Part shown: in pieces, positions 1 to 7,044 of the stretch
Position numbering within the stretch: the stretch's first letter is position 1
Layout: every line of letters starts with the position of its first letter
Assembly (NCBI GenBank): GCA_902792905.1
Contig: CADBBH010000015.1
Location: forward strand, 1 to 47,476
Direction of reading: 5' to 3'
Length of the DNA: 47,476 nucleotides
DNA from: Oscillospiraceae bacterium
Lineage (GTDB): Bacteria; Bacillota; Clostridia; Oscillospirales; Acutalibacteraceae
Made by a program: the position numbers and the translations under genes
The notes under the pieces: model-generated
Databases searched by the model: none
Told to the model about the DNA's origin: nothing
What the model saw: only the letters and a program-made list of their open reading frames with translations

Positions 1-242
1 TCCGGCAATATTCTACTCTTTTTATCGACTGATTTCCACTGTTTTATGATTTATTGTCAGTTTTTTGTTTCTTCCTTGCGTTTAATTTTTCACTCAAACA
101 TTCTTGCAAAATATATTCTCTGTTCCATCAGCAAGCAATGCCTCGGTATATACCATCGTCGCTTGCTGAGGAAGTGCTCCCCAGACCCCCGGCACATCAT
201 TGATAAATCAATGAGCTTATTCTTATAAAATATTTTTCATAT
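1..242. other. no supported gene; one palindrome
   Basis: I see no convincing gene here. The longest open frame is 60 codons of unrecognisable sequence without a clear ribosome binding site. A perfect palindrome, CATTGAT-AA-ATCAATG, lies at 198-213. Confidence 0.5.
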
Positions 243-270
243 AAAAAAAGCCGCTGAAAAAAACAGCGAC
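243..270 (-). terminator. intrinsic terminator after fic
   Basis: On the minus strand GTCGCTG and CAGCGGC (one G-U pair) form a 7-bp stem with a T7 loop, followed by a run of seven T. It lies 28 bases past the fic stop codon. Confidence 0.8.
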
Positions 271-297
271 TTTCATCGTTTAAGTAATATGCAGATT

Positions 298-1404
298 TCA
301 GATATCCTTGAGGATTTGTGAAATATTATCTTTATTTGCTATGGTAAAATCACTTAGTTTGTATGAACGGATTCGTTCTTTGACAATTACAGGAACAACA
401 TAACCGTTTGCTGCCAGTGCGGTACACCTGTTTATTATTGTTTTATTGGTGACCGCGACTTTTTTGCTTATTTCAATAGGAGTAAATTCGTAATAATGAT
501 TCTCTATCAAAAAAGCCAGCAAAGATTTTTCTTTGAGATTAAGATGAGATAGGCCCTCATAGATATTGTCGGTATTGAATGATTGAGATATTTCACATAC
601 CTTATTTGAATACAGTTCAACCATTCTCAGAAAATATCCAACCCAGATTTCCGGGTGGGGAGGATTATCTCTTCCTGAATAATATAAAGCCGGCAATCCC
701 ATTTGCAGTGAATTATAGTATTCATCAATGTTATAAGCATAGTATTCATCAAGAGAACCGATACCATTAAATCCGTAACCGTTCAGTTCGAGAATATATC
801 CCGACATAAGACGGGCAGTTCTTCCGTTTCCGTCTTCAAATGGATGAATCGTAACAATTTGATAATGAACCACTGCGGCAATAATCAAGGGATGATCATC
901 TGTTGTGTTTACATATTCTACAAGTTCATCAAGAAGTAACGGAACATCGGTATACTCAGGCGGTATATAATCCGGATTTCCGGTTTCAGAATCATAAACC
1001 GCAAAAAGATATCCCGGAGGCATGGGACCTCTTAATCCGATTTTTTCTTTTGCAGCGCCTTTTTCAACTAATGCCTGAACTTTAAGAATCAACTCTTTAG
1101 AAATAGGAACTTTTTTCTTAATCTGTTTATCCAGATAATCAAGCGCAAGATAATAGTTGCGTATTTCCTGCTCCGGTTTAATAAAATGTTTATGCGGATC
1201 GGCCTCTATTACAGCATCTGCCTGAGCTTCCGTTAACGGATTACCTTCGATTTTGTTTGAAGCATAGGAGCTCTTCTTTTTAGAGTTTTTGCGAAGCTTA
1301 TTTGCAGTTGAAACCGATAGCTTGGTTTCATTGACTGTAAATTTATTCTGATCTATTGCAGAGACTCTCTTGAGGATAGCATTATCAAGTGTCACTTTTA
1401 TCAT
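298..1404 (-). CDS. Fic family protein, class II, with C-terminal winged helix
   Basis: Fic enzymes transfer AMP or another nucleotide moiety to hydroxyl groups of target proteins. The core motif HPFEDGNGR is at residues 187-195, with His187 as the catalytic base. An N-terminal SNKIEG stretch (49-54) matches the inhibitory [S/T]xxxE[G/N] helix, so Glu53 should block ATP binding; this makes it a self-inhibited class II Fic that needs no separate antitoxin. Residues about 296-345 look like a winged helix-turn-helix, typical of Fic proteins of about 370 residues. The ATG has a good AGGTGA site. It stands alone with its own terminator. Target and physiological role are unknown; it is probably cargo of the tRNA-Pro element. 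Confidence 0.93.
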   Translation of the reverse strand: MIKVTLDNAILKRVSAIDQNKFTVNETKLSVSTANKLRKNSKKKSSYASNKIEGNPLTEAQADAVIEADPHKHFIKPEQEIRNYYLALDYLDKQIKKKVPISKELILKVQALVEKGAAKEKIGLRGPMPPGYLFAVYDSETGNPDYIPPEYTDVPLLLDELVEYVNTTDDHPLIIAAVVHYQIVTIHPFEDGNGRTARLMSGYILELNGYGFNGIGSLDEYYAYNIDEYYNSLQMGLPALYYSGRDNPPHPEIWVGYFLRMVELYSNKVCEISQSFNTDNIYEGLSHLNLKEKSLLAFLIENHYYEFTPIEISKKVAVTNKTIINRCTALAANGYVVPVIVKERIRSYKLSDFTIANKDNISQILKDI

Positions 1405-1427
1405 AACATCACCTCTTTACAGATGAT

Positions 1428-1436
1428 AGTATACCA
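1428..1436 (-). promoter_or_regulatory. possible extended -10 promoter of fic
   Basis: On the minus strand TGG-TATACT forms an extended -10 element 24 bases before the fic start. The -35 (TGGAAA, spacer 17) is weak, so this is a tentative call. Confidence 0.4.
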
Positions 1437-1581
1437 TAAAAAGCTGAGAATTTCCACTAAAATTTCACTATTTTTACACTATTTTTCATTAAACGAGCTT
1501 TATTATCCTGATTTTTAAATCAACAATAAAAGAATACAGCTTCGCCTTAAACAAACATATTCAATCAAAAAAGTGCTATCT

Positions 1582-2022
1582 TCAATAAATTGTATTATCC
1601 ATAAGGTAGCTAATCAAATCCGTTTTTTTAACTATTAATCTAATTTGCGAATTCAATTTGATTTTATATATCTTTATTTCATTGCCTGCAATCACTCTTT
1701 TAATTGTAGACTTGCTGACATTAAGATAATCACAGACATCAGCAACTGTCATCAAATCAGGATAAGAAGACAAAGACTCCTTATAACAAATCTGAATAAA
1801 ATCTTTTGAACGGTTAAACTCATCTCCTTCAGCCAGATATGCCGTAAAAAGAGATGATGGAATCCGAATGTTGCCTTTGACTATTACATGAACAAACTTT
1901 TTCTTTTTCAGCAATTTATAAAGATATTTATCCTGTATTCCGATTGCTGAACAGACATCGCTGTATTTCATCATAAACGGAAAAGATGCAGTAAGATTTA
2001 TTACATCAGAATTGATTTTCAT
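1582..2022 (-). CDS. excisionase-like protein with two HTH regions
   Basis: The protein has 146 residues and two similar segments. Residues about 14-60 (start FPFMMKYSDVCSAIG) and about 90-140 (MTVADVCDYLNVSKSTIKR) both look like the MerR/excisionase-type helix-turn-helix followed by a small beta wing. Such proteins bend DNA next to element ends during excision or act as small regulators. The ATG is preceded by GGAGTGTTAAA. It lies next to the element end and its tandem repeats at 2157-2242, which are plausible binding sites. The double arrangement is less usual than the single-domain 60-70 residue Xis. A role in excision is inferred; a phage-type repressor is the alternative. Confidence 0.65.
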   Translation of the reverse strand: MKINSDVINLTASFPFMMKYSDVCSAIGIQDKYLYKLLKKKKFVHVIVKGNIRIPSSLFTAYLAEGDEFNRSKDFIQICYKESLSSYPDLMTVADVCDYLNVSKSTIKRVIAGNEIKIYKIKLNSQIRLIVKKTDLISYLMDNTIY

Positions 2023-2156
2023 TTTAACACTCCGGTTTTAATAATCAATCAAATCATGTGTAGTTCCGGAGTATAGAAAATTTGATTCGGTGGTTCAGAT
2101 TTCGCCCAAAAAACTATCTATAAATTTATCTAAAAATCAGCGTTTTGGTAGAAAAT

Positions 2157-2178
2157 CTATCAATTTTCTATCAATTTT
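2157..2178. repeat. tandem 11-bp repeat CTATCAATTTT x2
   Basis: Two exact head-to-tail copies at 2157-2167 and 2168-2178. The spacing is one helical turn, as in Xis or integrase arm sites, and they lie between the HTH gene and the attachment site. Confidence 0.75.
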
Positions 2179-2204
2179 TTCGGCTTTTGTTGAAGTTGCA
2201 CAAA

Positions 2205-2257
2205 CCCTTGAAAATAAGGGCTTATTGACCCTGATTGACCCTAGTTGAAATTTTCAA
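2205..2257. repeat. hairpin, ATTGACCCT direct repeats and palindrome at element end
   Basis: In order: an inverted repeat CCCTT-gaaaat-AAGGG (2205-2220); two direct copies of ATTGACCCT at 2224-2232 and 2234-2242 with 10-bp spacing; and the palindrome TTGAAA-T-TTTCAA (2245-2257). They abut the tRNA-Pro half. Helical phasing and position suggest integrase/excisionase binding sites; this is inference. Confidence 0.6.
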
Positions 2258-2263
2258 AAGTCG

Positions 2264-2309
2264 CCTGGGGGGCAAGAGGCCGTGAGTTCAAGTCTCGCCA
2301 CTCGGACCA
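2264..2309 (+). other. attachment site: 3' half of tRNA-Pro(GGG)
   Basis: The segment folds as the 3' half of a tRNA. Anticodon loop CTGGGGG is at 2265-2271 (anticodon GGG), followed by 3' anticodon stem GCAAG (2272-2276), variable loop AGGCC (2277-2281), T stem GTGAG/CTCGC around loop TTCAAGT (2282-2298), acceptor strand CACTCGG (2299-2305), discriminator A and CCA (2306-2309). The expected 5' stem CTTGC is replaced by GTCGC, and no D arm or acceptor 5' strand exists upstream. Homology therefore begins at the anticodon loop, a usual crossover point for tyrosine integrases. This is a displaced gene half and not a functional tRNA. Confidence 0.85.
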
Positions 2310-2313
2310 TCTT

Positions 2314-2347
2314 AAAGCCGTTGATATCAACAGATATCGGCGGCTTT
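2314..2347 (+). terminator. native tRNA-Pro terminator
   Basis: AAAGCCGTTGATATC and GATATCGGCGGCTTT form a 15-bp stem (two G-U pairs) with loop AACA, five bases after the tRNA CCA. Its presence here indicates that this tRNA half is the original chromosomal one. Confidence 0.75.
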
Positions 2348-2612
2348 AATGATTCATATATTCATAATTCTCGACAAATAAAAATGCATCATTCTTTACC
2401 CCACTCATTTTGCTTGAACCACGACTCCCGCTGGGGGCTGTCTGAAACAGGGCAGCAGGCGGGTTAAGTTGTGTTTCACTCAGCTCACAGCCGCTCGCCT
2501 TGGCGCGAGTCTTGAACGGCTGTGGGATTTGTATTTTTAATAGAGAAATTTCCACATTACTAAGGAATTGACTCGGCAATAACATTTAATACTCGGGATA
2601 CTTATAAAGCAG
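2348..2612. other. non-coding, hairpin-rich stretch
   Basis: No supported gene; a 79-codon minus-strand frame overlaps the hairpins and resembles no family I know. Two nested structures are visible. CCCGCTG (2427-2433) faces CAGGCGGG (2456-2463). CACAGCCG (2486-2493) pairs with CGGCTGTG (2517-2524) around an inner stem CTCGC/GCGAG (2494-2498/2505-2509). It may be a structured RNA, a transposon remnant or a repeat. Confidence 0.45.
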
Positions 2613-2638
2613 AAATCCCCGCCTTATGACGGGGATTT
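2613..2638. terminator. intrinsic terminator, better on plus strand
   Basis: AAATCCCCG-ccttatga-CGGGGATTT, 9-bp stem, followed by TTCTT on the plus strand. It may also end the minus-strand operon that stops at 2659. Confidence 0.7.
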
Positions 2639-2658
2639 TTCTTAATGCTTTATTCTTT

Positions 2659-3738
2659 TTATATCTCCCATTTTACATAAAAGAGGGAGGCGTAGGAGTC
2701 GGATTCAAAGCGGGCGTAGTAGGCGGTGAAGAGCGTGCCGTCGGGGAGAACAACTGTCGCGGGATAGCCGAGATCGCTGTCAATTTCGGAACAGGCGGCG
2801 AGGAGAAATTCGTTATCGGATATTTCACCGTCGGGCGAAACCTCTCTGCCGTATATACCGTATGGGCTCACGCGCCTGCCGTAGGTCAGAGCGCATCTGC
2901 CGTCGGGAAGGCGGCAGAGGTGCGGCGGAGAGCCGCAGATGCCGGTTTTTTCCCATTCGCTCCAGGTTTTGCCGCCGTCATCGGAATATGTTTTCATAAT
3001 TGTAAAATAAGAATCATCCTCGGTAAGATGAGTGCGGAAAAGGGCGATAATTCTGCCCGAAGGCAGCTCGGCGCAGTGGACCTCATGGAACTGATCCGAC
3101 GAATAGCCGCCGGGAATCGGGCATTCGGCGTGTTTAATAAAAGTTACTCCCCTGTCATCGCTGATATAGACGGAAAACTTATCCTTTCTTTCGGGATCTT
3201 CGGAGAAGACCTCCTTACCGAGATAGAAAATTCTGCCGCTTTTCAGCAGAATTGGGCCGTGGGGACAATGCACCGGAATACGCTGTTCTTCACGGGATTT
3301 CTCCGCATAATCTGTCAGGATACGATAGAAGCATCCTCCCCTTCTCTCTTCATCGGGAATGCTTTTATAATGCTTAAGAAGTCCGAGACCGGCATCTCCG
3401 CTGTCGCTCTGAATCCAGTCAACATATTCGGTTTCATAGCTTTCCGCAGGATGAGAGCAGCGGGTCACAATGAATTCGCCGCCGCCGAGATACAGTATTC
3501 CGGAATCGCGGTCATCGAGAAAATGATCATTGACGACAACCGGCAGTGAGTATGTTTCTCCGCCGTCGCGGCTCTTATAAAGCACTATTTTTCCGAACGG
3601 ATCAACGTGGCCCATACGAAAGCCCGAACAGACAACATATATAACGCCGTTTTCATCAACGCAGGCCGAAGGCCATGACTGAAAATTGAAAAAGCTACCG
3701 GTAATTCTTGATATCAATCCCTGCTTTATTATTCTCAT
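2659..3738 (-). CDS. sialidase-like (BNR/Asp-box) beta-propeller protein
   Basis: The protein has 359 residues and three clear Asp-box motifs, SRDGGETY (56-63), SDDRGVTF (193-200) and SDDGGKTW (252-259), the hallmark of six-bladed sialidase-type propellers. A Glu/Arg-rich stretch around 219-235 (FHEVHCAELPSGR) and RLPDGR near 277 resemble active-site blades of exo-sialidases. There is no signal peptide, so it probably acts in the cytosol on imported glycans, if it is an enzyme. It is last in the minus-strand operon, ten bases after the phosphoesterase. Sialic-acid specificity is not shown; other exo-glycosidases and non-catalytic propellers share the fold. Confidence 0.8.
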   Translation of the reverse strand: MRIIKQGLISRITGSFFNFQSWPSACVDENGVIYVVCSGFRMGHVDPFGKIVLYKSRDGGETYSLPVVVNDHFLDDRDSGILYLGGGEFIVTRCSHPAESYETEYVDWIQSDSGDAGLGLLKHYKSIPDEERRGGCFYRILTDYAEKSREEQRIPVHCPHGPILLKSGRIFYLGKEVFSEDPERKDKFSVYISDDRGVTFIKHAECPIPGGYSSDQFHEVHCAELPSGRIIALFRTHLTEDDSYFTIMKTYSDDGGKTWSEWEKTGICGSPPHLCRLPDGRCALTYGRRVSPYGIYGREVSPDGEISDNEFLLAACSEIDSDLGYPATVVLPDGTLFTAYYARFESDSYASLFYVKWEI

Positions 3739-3748
3739 ATTATATCCT

Positions 3749-4591
3749 TTATACTATAGTTATTTCACGCGCCCGGCCTTCGTATCCGCTGCCTGTTACA
3801 AACTGGGGAAGTCCGGGAGTAATATTGCTTAAATAATTGAAATGAACATGTCCTGTCAGAATAGCTTTAATCAGAGGCTCGCTTTTGATATATTCAATCA
3901 TTCGCAGAGTCGGCTCATCCGGGCGATGCTGATAGGCGCGGAATTCGCTGTAGCGCGCGAGATGATCTTCGTCAAGTCCGGTAAGATAGGTACATGTATC
4001 ATTCGGAACGCGCTCATAATGATAATCATAGAGCGATTGCTCAAAGAGTGGATCGTGAAACGCGAGGATAATCGGAAGACCCTTTTCTACTTCTTTTTTT
4101 AAGTGATGAATCTGCCAATCCTCAAAAAGCTGATAGGCGTTGTCAATACCTACAATATTTACGCCGCCGACAATTCGCGTATTCCAGAGCATCGGGACGC
4201 CGAATCCGCCGTATCTCTCAATTTCCATATAGCTGTTCATACGATAGGCCTTGTCTTCCCAGGCCTCTCCGACATATTGTGAGTATTCATGATTTCCCGC
4301 GATAAAGAAGATATGCTCGTCGGCGAGAATTTCACGCGCCTTGATTGTATTGGCGTGAGAGACAAAATCCATAAGATCGCCGGTATGTACAAGAACGTCG
4401 CAATTCTCCTTTGAATAAGCGATTTGTTCTTTAAGATACTCAACTCTTTCCGGAGATTCAAATCGTTTTGCGAGCTCGTGCTTACGCTCGTCATCGTATT
4501 CATCGGCAAAAGCAATATGCGAGTCCGTAACGTGAAGAATCTTAACCGGTTTCTCAAGACCGATTTCAAGCGTATTTTTCAATAATTGCAT
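3749..4591 (-). CDS. calcineurin-like metallophosphoesterase
   Basis: The dimetal phosphoesterase signature is complete: DSH (Asp23, His25), GDLMD (Asp72), GNHE (Asn100, His101), His179 in AFHDP, and GHVH (His248, His250). The family includes 3',5'-cyclic nucleotide phosphodiesterases and various phosphatases. With 280 residues and no signal peptide it is probably cytosolic. Substrate is not evident. It is preceded by a 63-base gap holding a possible attenuator hairpin and followed closely by the sialidase-like gene. Confidence 0.9.
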   Translation of the reverse strand: MQLLKNTLEIGLEKPVKILHVTDSHIAFADEYDDERKHELAKRFESPERVEYLKEQIAYSKENCDVLVHTGDLMDFVSHANTIKAREILADEHIFFIAGNHEYSQYVGEAWEDKAYRMNSYMEIERYGGFGVPMLWNTRIVGGVNIVGIDNAYQLFEDWQIHHLKKEVEKGLPIILAFHDPLFEQSLYDYHYERVPNDTCTYLTGLDEDHLARYSEFRAYQHRPDEPTLRMIEYIKSEPLIKAILTGHVHFNYLSNITPGLPQFVTGSGYEGRAREITIV

Positions 4592-4614
4592 ATCAATTCC
4601 CTCTTAACATAAAT

Positions 4615-4649
4615 GCCCGCATAACGGTCTGACGGCCTTAACTGCGGGC
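4615..4649 (-). terminator. possible terminator or attenuator hairpin
   Basis: GCCCGCA/TGCGGGC outer stem (4615-4621/4643-4649) with an inner GGTC/GGCC pairing. There is no strong U tract on the minus strand, so it may be a partial terminator or a processing site inside the operon. Confidence 0.45.
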
Positions 4650-4654
4650 TGAAA

Positions 4655-5458
4655 TTATTTTTCAAAGAATTTATATATGTTTAATGCAAAATCGGGCGCG
4701 GTATCATAAACCGCGTGGCCGAAGCCTTCGGTAACAGATGCTTCAAAGCCGGAACATTCCGCGAACAAATCCGAGATTTCATAACCGGCTTCAGCGCCGA
4801 GAACATCATCATTCTTATCAAAGGCACAGAATACGGGACATTTTATTTTTTTCGCTTGAGCGGTAATGTCAAAGCCGCGGGTGCCTTCCGCAAGAGTGAT
4901 GAAGCGATCAAGTTCAGCTTCGCTGACTGTTTCGGATAAGGCAATAAAAGCTTCCCTGTTCTGAATAAATAACTCAGACGGATAAACTTTGCATGCAAAT
5001 GACAGATAAAGCTCCTTCGCTTTTCTTTCGCGCGCGAGTGTAATCCATTCATCAATAGCATCAAAACGTTTTTCATCAACACGCACAGAGGTGGAGGCAA
5101 CGGCAATCTTATTGACTGAACCCGGGTATTCGGCGGCGAGAGAGAGAGCAATCATTCCGCCCTGCGACGCTCCGAATATATCGGCTTTTTCTATACCGAG
5201 AGCTCTCATAACCTCTGCGGTATCATCCGCCATACAGTTAACTGGATAGCTGCAGGGCAGTTCGTTTCTGCGCTCAATAAGATATACTGTATATTTCTGC
5301 GAAAAAATCTCGTATTGTTTTTCAACGGCGCCGGCATAGGGCAGGACACTCTTCACACTGAGCCCCGGAAGAATAACCATATTCCTGCTGCCGTTTCCGA
5401 ATTTCATATATCCGGCTGTGAACAGGCCGGTATTTACCATTGATGTGATATGGCTCAT
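4655..5458 (-). CDS. alpha/beta hydrolase
   Basis: The 267-residue protein has the alpha/beta-hydrolase catalytic triad: nucleophile elbow GASQGG with Ser98, an acid at Asp217 or Asp218 (DKNDDVL), and His248 (GFGHAVYD). HPG-like oxyanion strand ILPGLS is at 29-34. No signal peptide. The substrate cannot be told from sequence; esterase or thioesterase is most likely. Its ATG overlaps the stop of the DUF3592 gene by four bases (ATGA), indicating translational coupling. Confidence 0.88.
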   Translation of the reverse strand: MSHITSMVNTGLFTAGYMKFGNGSRNMVILPGLSVKSVLPYAGAVEKQYEIFSQKYTVYLIERRNELPCSYPVNCMADDTAEVMRALGIEKADIFGASQGGMIALSLAAEYPGSVNKIAVASTSVRVDEKRFDAIDEWITLARERKAKELYLSFACKVYPSELFIQNREAFIALSETVSEAELDRFITLAEGTRGFDITAQAKKIKCPVFCAFDKNDDVLGAEAGYEISDLFAECSGFEASVTEGFGHAVYDTAPDFALNIYKFFEK

Positions 5459-5868
5459 CTTTTCTTACCGCGCAGTATAAACAAAGCCGCAGAACCCAGA
5501 CCCGCAATCACGGCAACCGAGCCGAATGCGAGACACAGAACACCGGAAGTGGTGGTAGCTCCCGTAACATAATCGGGCTTGTCGGGATTATAGCGGACGG
5601 TTATGACATCGCCCTCATTTACTTTTGCAGGGGGATCCTGCAGGATTTCATTGAATCTCTGACCGCTCAGATCATACTCAACATATACCGTAATATTCTC
5701 TGCCGTGCTGTCGGGATCGGCGGACGGCGTTCTGTTAATTGCGGTGACGCGCGCCTGAATCTGAGTATAGTTTTTAACAGCGGAAAGATTACCCGATCCG
5801 ATAACGATAAAAACAATACCTATTATCAACGCAAGAACTGAAAATGCGATTCTTTTAATAATTTTCAC
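5455..5868 (-). CDS. DUF3592-like membrane protein
   Basis: The 137-residue protein has one membrane helix at about 8-26 and another at about 109-131, with a loop (about 30-105) of beta strands and the pattern VNEGDVITVRYNPDKPDYV. That pattern is typical of DUF3592, whose loops contain a conserved GDxVxVxYxPxxP segment. Function is unknown. The start is GTG, chosen because GGAGGTGGAACA stands just before it. It is coupled to the downstream hydrolase and lies 18 bases after the STAS-kinase gene. Confidence 0.75.
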   Translation of the reverse strand: MKIIKRIAFSVLALIIGIVFIVIGSGNLSAVKNYTQIQARVTAINRTPSADPDSTAENITVYVEYDLSGQRFNEILQDPPAKVNEGDVITVRYNPDKPDYVTGATTTSGVLCLAFGSVAVIAGLGSAALFILRGKKR

Positions 5869-5886
5869 TGTTCCACCTCCAGATGA

Positions 5887-7032
5887 TCAGAAATAAAGCT
5901 TTTCGGTTGAAGGCACATTCTCAATAAGATAATTCCTGCAGTATTCAACAAGCGCTTTATTATATTCATCCTCGGTGCCGAAGCGTTTGAGAGTTCTTCT
6001 GACAAGGCGGGTATAACAGATAATTGATGCCTTTCTTGTTATATCATCAAGATAATCGTCGCCTTTGCCTTCAAAATAGTATTTCAATGTATATTTCCAG
6101 AAATCTCTGCACTGGTCTTCGGCAATACCGAGGAAGTTATAGCACTTGCTCATATCAAGGCAGCCGAAGCCGACATAGGCGGCATAAATCGCGGCGAATT
6201 CATAGACCGGGTGGCCCATTGAGAGAGTATCCATATCGATAAGCAGATTCTCGCCGTTCTGGCGCATGATATTCTTGATATGGAAATCGCCGTGAAGCAT
6301 ATTGTTTGTCTCGGGGATTGCGGTGAATAACTCAACGAGCTTTCTGCCTGTCTCTTCGGGCAGATAATCGGCGGTAAACTGCGCCCAGACGAGCGCCTCC
6401 TGCCTCTTGCTCGGAAGCTCGCCGTCTTTAAGCATGGTGGAGTGCATGGTCTTCAGAATTTCAACGCTCGCCTTCGCCAGCTCTTCGACGGACTCGCCCG
6501 CATTGATGAGCTTGCTGAAGGATTTGGCATTGAGAAGCTCGAATACGGAGCCGTAGAGATTGCCGACCTTGACGACGTCATAAGGAATCGCGGTCGGGAT
6601 TCCCATGACAAAGGCTTTTCTCGCGAGCTCGCGCTCATTATGGATTTCATCAAGAGAATCGGGATTCTTATAGACCTTGACTATGGTATCGGGATCGGTG
6701 CGGTAGACGACGCCGTTTGCGCCCTCGCCGATAACCTCGCATCCCTCGACCGAAAGTTCTCTGTATGCCTTGGAGATATCCATCATCTCGGTAAAGCCGG
6801 TCATATCGAATATATCATAGGTTTCGGGAGTGCAGTTGATGATTTTGGTATCGGGAATAGCCTTCTTGATTCGCAGGATTACACGCAGACCCGCGCTCGA
6901 AATATATTCGAGCTCAGCTGCGTCGATGATAAGTATTCCGGAATAATCGCCGATTTCCTTATTGAGCTCCGCTTCTCTCTCCGCAGCATTTGCGGAATCG
7001 ATTCTGCCTGAAAGTTTGATTGTTTTTTCCAT
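5887..7032 (-). CDS. STAS domain fused to an aminoglycoside-phosphotransferase-like kinase
   Basis: Residues 1-97 form a STAS (anti-sigma-factor-antagonist) domain with the LEYISSAGLR signature, where Ser45/Ser46 are the usual phosphorylation site. Residues about 98-381 form an APH-type kinase: glycine loop GEGANG (102-107), Lys119 in IVKVYK, catalytic loop HGDFHIKN (247-254) and metal-binding Asp266 in LIDMD. The kinase part resembles the TIGR02172 paralogous family. All catalytic residues look intact. No cognate anti-sigma factor is nearby. In-cis or small-molecule phosphorylation are both possible; function is not established. Confidence 0.85.
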   Translation of the reverse strand: MEKTIKLSGRIDSANAAEREAELNKEIGDYSGILIIDAAELEYISSAGLRVILRIKKAIPDTKIINCTPETYDIFDMTGFTEMMDISKAYRELSVEGCEVIGEGANGVVYRTDPDTIVKVYKNPDSLDEIHNERELARKAFVMGIPTAIPYDVVKVGNLYGSVFELLNAKSFSKLINAGESVEELAKASVEILKTMHSTMLKDGELPSKRQEALVWAQFTADYLPEETGRKLVELFTAIPETNNMLHGDFHIKNIMRQNGENLLIDMDTLSMGHPVYEFAAIYAAYVGFGCLDMSKCYNFLGIAEDQCRDFWKYTLKYYFEGKGDDYLDDITRKASIICYTRLVRRTLKRFGTEDEYNKALVEYCRNYLIENVPSTEKLYF

Positions 7033-7044
7033 AGTGTTCTCCCG

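Larger units (their letters stand above)
1..2309. mobile_element. right end of an integrated element in tRNA-Pro
   Basis: The stretch is visibly AT-richer than the chromosome to its right. It carries a Fic protein and an excisionase-like HTH protein and ends on the 3' half of a tRNA-Pro gene without the 5' half. Tyrosine-integrase elements commonly insert in tRNA genes and leave a duplicated 3' segment at one end. Because the fragment is on the plus strand and its native terminator follows it, the element must lie to the left, with the intact tRNA and probably the integrase outside the window. The left boundary is not visible. The element's identity is inferred from these parts; no integrase is seen. 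Confidence 0.65.

Noticed and set aside
46-228. 60-codon frame at the left edge
   Set aside because: No ribosome binding site, no family, AT-rich random-looking residues.
2261-2309. complete tRNA gene
   Set aside because: No acceptor 5' strand, D arm or 5' anticodon stem lies upstream; only the 3' half is present.
2346-2585. 79-codon minus-strand frame after tRNA-Pro
   Set aside because: It coincides with nested hairpins and has no ribosome site; more likely a structured or repeated non-coding sequence.
2626-3549. 307-codon plus-strand frame opposite the sialidase-like gene
   Set aside because: It is the antisense shadow of a gene with three Asp boxes; it has biased Ala/Gly composition and no family features.
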